A model generated the notes under the pieces. The model did no database searches. It was not told the DNA's origin and worked only from the letters and a program-made list of their open reading frames with translations. A stretch of 64,000 bases of DNA from CAVSWT01 sp963746735 (lineage in GTDB: Bacteria; Bacteroidota; Ignavibacteria; Ignavibacteriales; Ignavibacteriaceae). The position numbers and the translations under genes were made by a program. Positions within the stretch are counted from its first letter, which is position 1; each line of letters opens with the position of its first letter. Of the stretch, positions 52,671-61,419 are shown in pieces. The stretch is taken from NCBI GenBank assembly GCA_963746735.1, contig CAVVCO010000008.1, positions 1 to 64,000 of the forward strand, given 5' to 3'.

Positions 52671-53708
52671 TCAAAGGCTGGATTTGCAGAATTCTTTAAT
52701 TGCATCAATTACCATTCTATTTTGTTCCTGTGTTCCCAGAGAAATTCTTAAATGGGAATTAAGAAGTTCTTCATTCATAAATTTTACAATTAAATTTTTG
52801 CCTGTTAAAAATTCTTTTAATGAGGATTTTATTTCTTTTGGAATTTCAACTAAAATAAAATTAGCGTTTGATTTAAAAACTTTAAATCCAGGGAGTTTAT
52901 TTAATTCATTAAAATATAATTGCCTGTCTTCACTCATTTTATTTGCAATATCCTGATAGTAATCAGCGGAATCAAGCGCAGCAATTGCTACCTCCTCATT
53001 TAGTCTATTAAATCCTAAATATCTGTTTGTGAATTTAGCGAGATTTTTATGATTCTCACCTACTAAAGCAAAACCAATTCTCATTCCGGCTAATGCATAG
53101 TATTTAGAAAAAGTTCTAATTACAATTAAGTTCGGGTATTTGTTAATTAAATCTTTAACATATTCATTCGAGCTGTTGTACCAATAAGCTTCATCAAGAA
53201 CAACGATTGTATCTTTGAAAGCCTCCAGAGCGATTGATAAATTTTCTTTAGAAATTGAATTACCAGTGGGATTATTAGGTGAGCTAATTAAAACGACACT
53301 TGGCTTTTCGTTCTTATAAAGTTCTAACATGGCTTTAATATCATAATAAAAAGTGTCTTCGCCTTCAATTAATGGATACTCGACATTCTTACCGTTAACT
53401 TCATCTGCCATTGCTTTATAGTACCACCAAGAGTATGTCGGTATCATTAACTTTTGGTTTTCATTTACATAACATTGAACAACTTGCTTTAAAAGATCTT
53501 CTGCGCCGTAGCCAAGCAAAACATTTTTCTCGTCGATGTTAAATTCTTTAGCCAATCTTTCCGAGAGTATACTCTTTACGCCTTTTGTAAAAACTTTAGA
53601 GTAAAAGCTAATCTTTGTGAGATCAGCATTTTTAAGGATATCAAAACACTTTGGAGCTGGCCCATAATTGTTTTCATTCCTATCAAAGTATATAATTTTA
53701 TTATTCAT
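52671..53708 (-). CDS. Histidinol-phosphate aminotransferase-like PLP enzyme
   Basis: A 345-residue class I/II aminotransferase of the HisC fold. Marks: FDRNENNYGPAP at the N-terminus, GYGAEDLLKQVV, SSPNNPTGNSISKENL, VVLDEAYWYN, and the PLP lysine in VIRTFSKYYALAGMRIGFA. It is the first gene of a tight operon with a CDP-alcohol phosphatidyltransferase and a nucleotidyltransferase, and no other histidine gene is nearby, so it is unlikely to serve histidine synthesis. It may make an amino-alcohol phosphate headgroup (serinol phosphate or similar), but CobD-like decarboxylation is another option within the fold. Confidence 0.85.
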   Translation of the reverse strand: MNNKIIYFDRNENNYGPAPKCFDILKNADLTKISFYSKVFTKGVKSILSERLAKEFNIDEKNVLLGYGAEDLLKQVVQCYVNENQKLMIPTYSWWYYKAMADEVNGKNVEYPLIEGEDTFYYDIKAMLELYKNEKPSVVLISSPNNPTGNSISKENLSIALEAFKDTIVVLDEAYWYNSSNEYVKDLINKYPNLIVIRTFSKYYALAGMRIGFALVGENHKNLAKFTNRYLGFNRLNEEVAIAALDSADYYQDIANKMSEDRQLYFNELNKLPGFKVFKSNANFILVEIPKEIKSSLKEFLTGKNLIVKFMNEELLNSHLRISLGTQEQNRMVIDAIKEFCKSSL

Positions 53709-53907
53709 AAAAATTTTATAAATGTATAATTAAATAAGTAATTAATGACAACTGCATTGAAAATTTTAAACTTCCCTTTTGCAGTAGATAAAATAACAAT
53801 AAGAACAAAAATATTAAAAAGGTTTCTATTACTGAAATTAAATTTTAAGATTTTATTTAAGCTGAAACGAAGTAATAATGGATGCTTTAAAATCAGATAA
53901 AAATCAA

Positions 53908-54717
53908 TTAAATGATTAATAGTTGAATGGCTTTAAAGATAAGATAAAGAGCGACAAAAAATAACACAACTCCCAAAGAACGTATTATTATGTTGACGAG
54001 TTTAAGATTTAATTTTTTCCTATACTTTACAATTGTTTTTGAATAAATGGATAACCAAAGGAAGCTGCCGAATGCGACAGAAAAACCGTAAACTGTGCCT
54101 AATAATAACGGATTTAACGTTTCTTCATCCGGTTTATTCTGTTCAACACTTTTTAAAGAATCTATTGGAAGGTTTTTTAATTTCTTTAATTCAGTACCGG
54201 ACATTTCTCTAATTGAATTTACATTTTCCTTTATAATTAAATTTAACCCGCCGGTATGCAAGCCAATTGAAGAGACAAAAGAAAAAATCAAGAACGTTGA
54301 AGTCAGCCAACCGAGAAAAAGTGAGGGGTTAGTTAAATTAATTAAAATTCCAGTTCTAAAACCGCCTTTATTTTTTGTTTTATCTTCAACTATTGTCTTT
54401 TCATTTGGGTTTTCAAGACTGAATTTTGTTTTGATAATTTTTATTCCAACGCCTATTAAAATTGCTCCTCCGGCAATTAATAGGTAAGGAATAATTGGCC
54501 TGTACAAAGAATAAAGCGATGATATGCCGAAGACAATTATTACGATATAAAAGAATTCGATTATTGAAGCACCAAGAGCAGTGCGAATGCAGTAACGTAA
54601 CCTGCCGCTAAGCGCATTTGAAGTTACAATAACATTAATAGGACCAGCAACTGGAATGGAAAAAATAAACCCGGCGCTAAACCCGACAACAACAATTGTG
54701 ATAAGGGCTTCTAGCAT
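53908..54717 (-). CDS. LysE family transporter
   Basis: A 269-residue membrane protein of the LysE/RhtB exporter family. The first helix has FSAGFIFSIPVAGPINVIVTSNAL, the family signature (normally PGP), followed by GASIIEFFYIVIIVFG. A long hydrophilic insertion (about residues 160-200, GGLNLIIKENVNSIREMSG...) splits the helices, which is not usual for RhtB. About six membrane segments. It lies 200 bases upstream of the aminotransferase operon on the same strand; a role in exporting amino acids or the operon product is unproven. Confidence 0.85.
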   Translation of the reverse strand: MLEALITIVVVGFSAGFIFSIPVAGPINVIVTSNALSGRLRYCIRTALGASIIEFFYIVIIVFGISSLYSLYRPIIPYLLIAGGAILIGVGIKIIKTKFSLENPNEKTIVEDKTKNKGGFRTGILINLTNPSLFLGWLTSTFLIFSFVSSIGLHTGGLNLIIKENVNSIREMSGTELKKLKNLPIDSLKSVEQNKPDEETLNPLLLGTVYGFSVAFGSFLWLSIYSKTIVKYRKKLNLKLVNIIIRSLGVVLFFVALYLIFKAIQLLII

Positions 54718-54983
54718 ATTTTACCGGAATTAGTATTAATTTCAAATGATAAAATCTCTCTTTATCTCCATATTCTAAAGTTACAAAATTACAAAATCTG
54801 GATTGAAACAAAAATTATTATTGAACATATTTTTATTATGAAAATTAAACCCTTCCCCAATTCTTTTGTAGAATTATAAAAGCATTTCTATGAATTATAA
54901 CCTCAAATAATTATTTTTCTTTTAATGAATTCTATACTTATAAAAATCACACAACATTTCATATTTAACTTGCAGAGGGAACA

Positions 54984-56381
54984 GTGGAAATTCAATTTAT
55001 CGGCGCAGCACAGGAAGTAACAGGTTCACAGCATCTTTTAAAAATCAACGGTAAAAAGATTCTATTAGAATGCGGCATGTATCAAGGCCATAGAAAAGAT
55101 GCATTTGAAAAAAATAAAAATTTTATTTTTGATCCTTCCGAGATTGATATAATGCTTCTTTCACATGCGCATATCGATCATTCCGGCAATATCCCAAATC
55201 TTGTTAAAAACGGATTTAAAGGAATCATTTATACAACCAGTGCAACTGTTGATCTCTGCCAGATAATGCTGAGAGATTCGGCTTACTTGCAGGAGAGAGA
55301 TGTTGAGTGGGTAAACAGGCGTAGAGCAAAACACAAACAGAAATTATTCGAACCGCTTTATACTATTGATGATGTTGAAGCTGCACTTACACATTTTGTT
55401 GGTGTGCAGTATGATAAAGAAATAGAAATAGTTCCTGGAGTAAAAGCAACTTTCCGAGATGCCGGGCATATACTTGGTTCTGCGAGCATTATGCTTGAGA
55501 TAAATGAGAATGGCAAAAAAACTAGATTAGGTTTTACAGGTGACCTTGGACGCGATGAAATGCCAATACTTCGAAATCCCAATATTATGCGCGACCTTGA
55601 TGCATTGATAATGGAAAGCACTTACGGCAACAGACTTCATTCAGTAAGTGATGAAGCGGAAGAAGAATTGGCAAAAACTATTATTGAAACTATAAATCAG
55701 AATGGAAAAATAATTATTCCATCTTTTGCTGTTGGAAGAACGCAATTGCTTGTTTACATGCTTCATAAACTATGGGATCAAAATAGAATTCCGCACTTTC
55801 CCATTTATGTGGATTCTCCACTAGCAGTAAAAGCAACGGACGTTTTCCGGCTTCACCCGGAATGTTTTGATAGAGAAACTTACCGGGTATTTCTTGAAAA
55901 TCATGAAGATCCATTTGGTTTTGGGAAACTTAAATACATTCAAAATGTGGAAGCTTCCAAGGCATTAAATACGGATAATACTTCATGCATAATAATTTCA
56001 GCATCGGGAATGGCGGAAGGCGGAAGAATACTTCATCATCTTAAAAATAATATTGAAGATAAAAGAAACCTTATTTTATTTGTTGGTTATGCCGCTGAAA
56101 ATACTCTTGCCAGAAAAATTATGGACGGCGCAGAAGAAGTTAGCATTTTAGGAGATGTTCATAAAGTAAAAGCTAAAATTAAAAAGATGGATTATTTTTC
56201 AGGCCATGCTGATCAAAAAGGATTATTGGGTTACTTAAAGTTCAGCTCTCCTGAAAAATTAAAGAATATTTTTCTTGTACACGGTGAACCGGAACAGTCC
56301 GAACCATTATTGGAAAAAATTAAGAGCAAAGGATATAAATCTGTTTATTATCCTGTACATGGACAAAAATTTGAGATATAA
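54984..56381 (+). CDS. Metallo-beta-lactamase/beta-CASP RNA-processing exonuclease family protein
   Basis: A 465-residue zinc-dependent nuclease-like protein (YSH1/CPSF-type). MBL motifs: HAHIDHSG (61-68), RDAGHILGSASI, GFTGDLGRD. Beta-CASP motifs: TYGNRLH, IIPSFAVGRTQLLVYML, SASGMAEGGRILHHL. C-terminal RMMBL motif: DYFSGHADQKGLLGYL and VHGEPEQSEPL. Start is GTG, with GAGGGAACA directly upstream, giving MEIQFIGAAQEVTGS. Cytoplasmic. Single gene. Confidence 0.93.
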   Translation: MEIQFIGAAQEVTGSQHLLKINGKKILLECGMYQGHRKDAFEKNKNFIFDPSEIDIMLLSHAHIDHSGNIPNLVKNGFKGIIYTTSATVDLCQIMLRDSAYLQERDVEWVNRRRAKHKQKLFEPLYTIDDVEAALTHFVGVQYDKEIEIVPGVKATFRDAGHILGSASIMLEINENGKKTRLGFTGDLGRDEMPILRNPNIMRDLDALIMESTYGNRLHSVSDEAEEELAKTIIETINQNGKIIIPSFAVGRTQLLVYMLHKLWDQNRIPHFPIYVDSPLAVKATDVFRLHPECFDRETYRVFLENHEDPFGFGKLKYIQNVEASKALNTDNTSCIIISASGMAEGGRILHHLKNNIEDKRNLILFVGYAAENTLARKIMDGAEEVSILGDVHKVKAKIKKMDYFSGHADQKGLLGYLKFSSPEKLKNIFLVHGEPEQSEPLLEKIKSKGYKSVYYPVHGQKFEI

Positions 56382-56500
56382 AAATATTCTTCAATATCAT
56401 CTTACAAGCGTGTTTGTTTTTTTAAGGTAAGTTTAAATGGTGAAAATACAAAAGTTATGAAAGCAATATTACTTTAATAAAATCAATATCTTTAAAACAA

Positions 56501-56529
56501 AAAAGACGCCTCAATTAGGCGTCTTTTTC
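56501..56529. terminator. Bidirectional intrinsic terminator
   Basis: Perfect 12-bp stem AAAAAGACGCCT / AGGCGTCTTTTT with a five-base loop, T-rich on both strands. It separates the convergent beta-CASP and thioredoxin-like genes. Confidence 0.92.
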
Positions 56530-56541
56530 ATTATAAATATT

Positions 56542-57060
56542 TTATGACTGTGTTAAAATGCTTTTAATATGTTCAATATAAGATTTAGCTCCGCCTTCTT
56601 GATATCCGGTATAATTTACAACCTTTCCATTGCTATCCAAAAGAATAATTGTAGGAAAGCCTTGAATACCATACTTTTGGGCTAACTGACGGTTATAATA
56701 TGCAGTCTCTTTTGACTGTTCAGTGTTTTGAGGGAAATCAATTTTAACAAGCACAAGATTTTTATTTGCATAATCAATAAATTCTTTCTGGGTAAAAACT
56801 TCATCACTTAACCTTTTACACCAAACACACCAATCAGAACCAGTGAAATCAACTAATATTGGTTTATTTTGTTTTTTAGCAATAGCAATTGCAGGTTCAA
56901 GCTTTTCATTCCATTTAAGTACCGCTGCCGAAGATTTTTTATTTCCAGTTGAGCTAATAGCAAAAACAATCGTTGATATAAATGCTAGCAGAATAAGTAC
57001 TTTAACTATTGATTTCAAACCGGTCTCCTTTTTGTTTTTTGATTTTTTTACCTTTTTCAT
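56542..57060 (-). CDS. Membrane-anchored thioredoxin-fold protein
   Basis: A 172-residue protein with an N-terminal basic segment and single membrane helix (residues ~17-36). The periplasmic part is a thioredoxin domain with W77-C-V-W-C81 in FTGSDWCVWCKRLSDEVF, and the cis-proline loop YGIQGFPTIILLD. The WCVWCK active site and F-TGSDWC context match the DUF255/thioredoxin_7-type family seen in Bacteroidetes. Probable role in reducing or protecting exported thiols. It lies ~300 bases from the divergently transcribed msrA. Confidence 0.9.
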   Translation of the reverse strand: MKKVKKSKNKKETGLKSIVKVLILLAFISTIVFAISSTGNKKSSAAVLKWNEKLEPAIAIAKKQNKPILVDFTGSDWCVWCKRLSDEVFTQKEFIDYANKNLVLVKIDFPQNTEQSKETAYYNRQLAQKYGIQGFPTIILLDSNGKVVNYTGYQEGGAKSYIEHIKSILTQS

Positions 57061-57366
57061 CTCGATTCCCGTCCTCTGAAATTTGTTGTCAATTTAATAT
57101 ATCGTAACATTTGATTCAATAATAATAAAAAAGATTCACAAAATTATCACCAAAAGTGAAAATATTATTAAGATAAAACTTCCCATAAACCCAAATTCTC
57201 TAAGAAATTGGGTTTAAATACAATGTAAGAGCGTTCAATTAATCACCCTTACTAACATAAAACAAATTGTTAAAAAAATGTATTCTTTTTGTGATAGAAT
57301 TTTTACTTTATTAAATGATATTTTCGAAGCAATAATTTTAAAGATTGTGAAAGGCAGCGAATAATT
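57061..57366. other. Divergent gap between the thioredoxin-like gene and msrA
   Basis: A 306-base gap carrying a composite repeat: a copy of the dispersed palindrome (57184-57217) followed by a degenerate copy of the GGCGTTCAATTGAACGCC palindrome (57224-57252). The same two-part element recurs after msrA. Confidence 0.6.
57184..57252 (+). repeat. Composite two-hairpin repeat, copy upstream of msrA
   Basis: Part 1 (57184-57217) is CATAAACCCAAATTCT...AGAAATTGGGTTTA with one arm mutated. Part 2 (57224-57252) reads GTAAGAGCGTTCAATTAATC then ACCCTTAC, a decayed form of the hairpin at 58103-58120. Order and orientation match the copy at 58044-58125. Confidence 0.7.
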
Positions 57367-58026
57367 ATGAAAAAAATATTTTTTTATATAATATTCCTTA
57401 CATTCAGTATAACATTAGTAACTTTAGGAAATATTGGATCAAAAACTGAAATAAAATCGAAAGCGAAAAAAATGAATAAACAAGAAGAAGCAAAGTTAGA
57501 TACTACTACTTTTGGAACAGGATGTTTCTGGTGTTCGGAGGCTATTTTTGAAAGAGTAAAAGGTGTCAAATCTGCTGTCGCTGGATATTCAGGCGGAACT
57601 GTTGAAAATCCAACTTATAAAGAAGTTTGCACCGGAAATACAGGACATGCAGAAGTTGTTCAAATAACTTATGACTCAAGTATAGTTTCTTATGACAAAC
57701 TTCTTGAAATATTTTGGAAGACGCATGACCCAACAACATTAAACCGACAAGGAGCTGATGTAGGCACACAATATAGATCGGTAATATTTTATCACAATGA
57801 AGCTCAAAAAGAAAAAGCAGAATATTATAAAAAGAAATTAGAAGATGAGAAAATCTGGAAAGATCCGATTGTGACTGAAATTTCTCCATTCACACATTTT
57901 TATAAGGCAGAAGATTATCATCAGGAATATTATGACAATAATCCAAATCAAGGATATTGCGCTTTTGTAATTACACCAAAGGTTGAAAAGTTTGAGAAGG
58001 TATTTAAAGACATGCTTAAAAAATAG
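57367..58026 (+). CDS. msrA: Peptide methionine sulfoxide reductase A, exported
   Basis: A 219-residue MsrA that reduces methionine-S-sulfoxide. Active-site C53 lies in FGTGCFWCSEAIFERVKGV (with C56), followed by GYSGGTVENPTYKEVCTGNTGHAEVV and the HDPTTLNRQGADVGTQYRSVI hallmark. An N-terminal hydrophobic segment (residues ~3-21) predicts export or membrane anchoring, so it probably repairs envelope proteins. The neighbouring thioredoxin-like protein could supply electrons. It is flanked on both sides by the same composite palindromic element. Confidence 0.95.
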   Translation: MKKIFFYIIFLTFSITLVTLGNIGSKTEIKSKAKKMNKQEEAKLDTTTFGTGCFWCSEAIFERVKGVKSAVAGYSGGTVENPTYKEVCTGNTGHAEVVQITYDSSIVSYDKLLEIFWKTHDPTTLNRQGADVGTQYRSVIFYHNEAQKEKAEYYKKKLEDEKIWKDPIVTEISPFTHFYKAEDYHQEYYDNNPNQGYCAFVITPKVEKFEKVFKDMLKK

Positions 58027-58043
58027 AAGGTTCTTAAAATTAG

Positions 58044-58125
58044 TAAACCCAATTTCTTTGAGAAATTGGGTTTATGAATTCATTATATATTGAAAATGTA
58101 GAGGCGTTCAATTGAACGCCCTTAC
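58044..58125 (+). repeat. Composite two-hairpin repeat, copy downstream of msrA
   Basis: Part 1 (58044-58074): TAAACCCAATTTCT with its exact complement, three-base loop. Part 2 (58103-58120): GGCGTTCAATTGAACGCC, a perfect 18-bp palindrome, followed by CTTAC. Lies between the msrA stop and the convergent RND pump gene. Confidence 0.8.
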
Positions 58126-58132
58126 AATTCAT

Positions 58133-61100
58133 CTAATCTTGATAATCTAAAACTACGTCTTCGCGAGTTTTTCTACCGAAAATTTTTCTTCCTAATGCAG
58201 GCACTTTAATTTTTAAGTTTTCCATCATCGTATAAACTACCGGAACTAAAATCAAAGTTAAAAACATCGAGCTTATTAAACCTCCGATGATTGCCCATGC
58301 TAAACCGGACTTCCATTCTGAGCCGGAGTCGGTTGCTAATGCTAAAGGAAGCATACCGATAACCATTGCTGTGGTTGTCATAAGTATCGGCCTGATTCTG
58401 CTGTGGCCAGCTTCCATCAGAGCATCAAACACATTCATGCCCGATTCTTTTCGCATCTGGTTTGCTCTATCAACCAGCAAGATTGCATTCTTGCCTACCA
58501 ATCCAATCAACATTATAATTCCAAGAATTGAAAATATGTTTAATGTTTTCATAGTTAATGCTAACGCAAGGAACGCTCCAACCATTGCAACAGGTATAGA
58601 TAATAGAACAACAAATGGATAAATGTATGAATCATATAAAGCGACCATTACCATGTAAACAAATAGTATCGCAGCCATCATTGCTAAACCAAGGCTTCCG
58701 AAAGAATCAGCTTGATTTTTTAAGTCACCTTCATAAGCTACGTCAACACCAGGAGGAAGAATACCTTTTGCTAATGCAGCTTTAATGTCTGCACCAATAC
58801 TGCCGCTCGGCCTTCCGTTAACCTGTGCATAAACAGTTATAGAATTTATTCTATTTCTTCTCTGCAGCTTTGTCGGGCCAGTGGTTTGATAAATATCCGC
58901 GAACTGCTGAAGCTCGATTGTCTGTCCTTTTTTATTTAAGAAAGTAAGATTTTTAACATCCGATATTGTCGATCGGTCAAATTTGTCAAGCACAATTCTT
59001 AAATCGTAATCATCGTTACCGTCTCTAAATTTTGAATCGTCGTCTCCGGTCAGCGCCACACGCAGTGCAGCACCTACATCTGCAATCGTTAATCCGAACT
59101 GTGCTAATTTTTGCCTGTCAATATCCACACGAGTTTCAGGCTTACCTTCTTCGGCAGACAATCTAACATCTGCAGTTCCACGAATATTTTGTAAAGTCTT
59201 CATTAAAATATCAGCGCCTTTTTCCACGTCAGCTCTATTAGGGCCGTTTACAATTAATTGAATTGGAGTCTGGTTTGCTGTACCAAAAAGTCCAATGGGA
59301 TTAACACGTACTTTTAACCCTGGAATTTTCTGAGCATATTCTTTTATTTTCTCTCCAACGTCATCAGTAGAAATATCTCTCTGTTCCTTCGGGACCAAAG
59401 CTACATCGAGTTCTGAAGAGTTATTAGATGATTGCCCTAGCAATCCTTCATTTGAAGCACCAACTGTTACAAACACCTTTTTAACTTCCGGTAGATTAGT
59501 TACATATCGTTCAACATTTTGTGTAACCAGGTTTGTATTTTCTAGAGAAGCTCCCGGTTTAGTTTCTAAAATTACCGCAAACTCACCACGGTCGGATTGA
59601 GTTATAAATTCACTTCCAATAAAACCAAAGGGTGCTAATAGTAATGCAGAAATAAAAAGGACTAAAGATATTACAATTACTTTCCATTTATTGTTTAGAG
59701 CCCATTTTAAAATCCCAAGATAATGCTCAACTAATTTTTTGAAAAATGATTCAAATCCGAGCGCAAACTTTCCCATCAAAGAATTTTTAGATAATCTTTC
59801 AATCTTTCCTAATCTTGAAGCCAATGCCGGTGTAACAGTAAATGAAACAAATAGACTAAGCAAAGTTGATATAACAACTACAACGGAAAATTCTCTAATT
59901 ATATTTCCTATCAAGCCACCGGTTAAAGCTAATGGAACAAACACAACAACGTCTACCATAGTTATTGATAAAGCCGCAAACCCAATTTCATTTCTTCCTT
60001 TTAATGCAGCAGCTCTTTTCGACTCACCTTTTTCAAGATGGTGATGAATATTTTCAAGCACCACAATTGAGTCATCCACAAGAATACCAACCACTAATGA
60101 TAATGCAAGCAAGGTCATCAAGTTTAATGTATATCCGAACATGTACATTACTATAAAGGTTGAAATCATGGAAGCCGGAATTGCAAGCATTACAATAAAT
60201 GAATCTCTAAGACTATGCAGGAATAACATCATTACAATTGCCACAAGAATTACAGCTAAGAACAAATCGAACTTAACACCATTTGCTGCGTCTAGTGTGA
60301 ATTGAGAACCATCCTGAGCAATATCGAATTTTACGTTTTCAGCTTTATAATCGGATTCAATTTTAGTCAGCTCTTTCTTTACCAGTTTTACAACATCAAC
60401 TGCATTTGCATCTGTCTGTTTTTGAACTAAAACACCAACGGAAGTTTTTCCATTAATCCTATTTATTGTACTGTAATCTTTTTGGCCATCTTCAACTTCG
60501 GCAACATCATTAAGCTTTATTTCACTGCCGGTTTTGGATTGAGCAATTATAAGGTTTCTTAAATCATCAACTGATTTAAGCTTGCCTGCTATTCTTACAA
60601 CCAATTGGTCTTTGCTGTCTTCAATTTTTCCGGTTGGATAATCCAGGTTTGAAGATTTAACTGCCTGCACAACTTGAAGAATTGATAATCCGTAAGAATG
60701 AATTTTATCAGCATTCAAGTTAACCTTAATTTCTCTTTCATCACCGCCTACTAAAGTAATTTGTCCAACACCTTCAATTTTTGCCAGTCTAGGCTGAATC
60801 CTATCTTTAATGAATTGATAAAATTGAGTTGACGGCATTTTGCTCGTGACACCCATTCTAAGTACAGGAATTTCATCAAGCGCAAATTTTGAAATTGTCG
60901 GAGTTTTAGCATCAGTTGGAAGCTGAGATAAAACTTCATTTACTTTTCTTTGAGCATTTTGCAAAGCAACATCTATATCTGCCGACTGAAGGAAATTGAC
61001 CATTACAAAAGAAACACCTTCGGATGATGTTGCATTAACTGCATCAATTTCATCAAGAGTGGAGATTGCATCTTCAATGGTTTTTGTTACGGATGTTTCA

Positions 61101-61276
61101 ACTTCATTTGGCGAAGCACCCGGGTAAACAGTTGTAATTGTAAGCACCGGAGGCGTTATTTTTGGCAGCAATTCGTAACTAAGCTGGGTATAGCTGTATA
61201 TACCCAAAACACCCAACATAGCAAATATGACCACAATAAGCGTGGGCCTTTTTATTGCAAGTTCTGTTATCGTCAT
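58133..61276 (-). CDS. RND efflux pump permease (AcrB/HAE1-type)
   Basis: A 1,047-residue inner-membrane proton-driven efflux transporter with twelve helices and two large periplasmic loops. The N-terminus MTITELAIKRPTLIVVIFAML is typical. Proton relay residues are present: the DD pair in GILVDDSIVVLENIHHH and the lysine in LVGKNAILLVDRANQM. YPGASPNEVETSVTKTIEDAI and FIGSEFITQSDRGEF are also family markers. It is the last gene of the TolC-adaptor-pump operon and would export lipophilic compounds. Substrate unknown. Confidence 0.95.
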   Translation of the reverse strand: MTITELAIKRPTLIVVIFAMLGVLGIYSYTQLSYELLPKITPPVLTITTVYPGASPNEVETSVTKTIEDAISTLDEIDAVNATSSEGVSFVMVNFLQSADIDVALQNAQRKVNEVLSQLPTDAKTPTISKFALDEIPVLRMGVTSKMPSTQFYQFIKDRIQPRLAKIEGVGQITLVGGDEREIKVNLNADKIHSYGLSILQVVQAVKSSNLDYPTGKIEDSKDQLVVRIAGKLKSVDDLRNLIIAQSKTGSEIKLNDVAEVEDGQKDYSTINRINGKTSVGVLVQKQTDANAVDVVKLVKKELTKIESDYKAENVKFDIAQDGSQFTLDAANGVKFDLFLAVILVAIVMMLFLHSLRDSFIVMLAIPASMISTFIVMYMFGYTLNLMTLLALSLVVGILVDDSIVVLENIHHHLEKGESKRAAALKGRNEIGFAALSITMVDVVVFVPLALTGGLIGNIIREFSVVVVISTLLSLFVSFTVTPALASRLGKIERLSKNSLMGKFALGFESFFKKLVEHYLGILKWALNNKWKVIVISLVLFISALLLAPFGFIGSEFITQSDRGEFAVILETKPGASLENTNLVTQNVERYVTNLPEVKKVFVTVGASNEGLLGQSSNNSSELDVALVPKEQRDISTDDVGEKIKEYAQKIPGLKVRVNPIGLFGTANQTPIQLIVNGPNRADVEKGADILMKTLQNIRGTADVRLSAEEGKPETRVDIDRQKLAQFGLTIADVGAALRVALTGDDDSKFRDGNDDYDLRIVLDKFDRSTISDVKNLTFLNKKGQTIELQQFADIYQTTGPTKLQRRNRINSITVYAQVNGRPSGSIGADIKAALAKGILPPGVDVAYEGDLKNQADSFGSLGLAMMAAILFVYMVMVALYDSYIYPFVVLLSIPVAMVGAFLALALTMKTLNIFSILGIIMLIGLVGKNAILLVDRANQMRKESGMNVFDALMEAGHSRIRPILMTTTAMVIGMLPLALATDSGSEWKSGLAWAIIGGLISSMFLTLILVPVVYTMMENLKIKVPALGRKIFGRKTREDVVLDYQD

Positions 61277-61419
61277 TTTCTTATACCTTCTTTTTTCAAA
61301 ATTTAAATTCTAATTCAGTCTTATAAATAATTTTATTTTGATTTTTTTGTTATTCTTTATCTATATCATTATTTCATCTTTTCCGGAGATGATGAAACGA
61401 TTTCAGCATGACTAATTAT

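Noticed and set aside
52671..53708. Assigning hisC
   Set aside because: HisC fold is clear, but there are no histidine genes nearby and the operon partners handle CDP-alcohols.
54095..54487. 130-codon plus-strand ORF over the LysE gene
   Set aside because: Antisense to a membrane protein with clear family motifs; no domain of its own.
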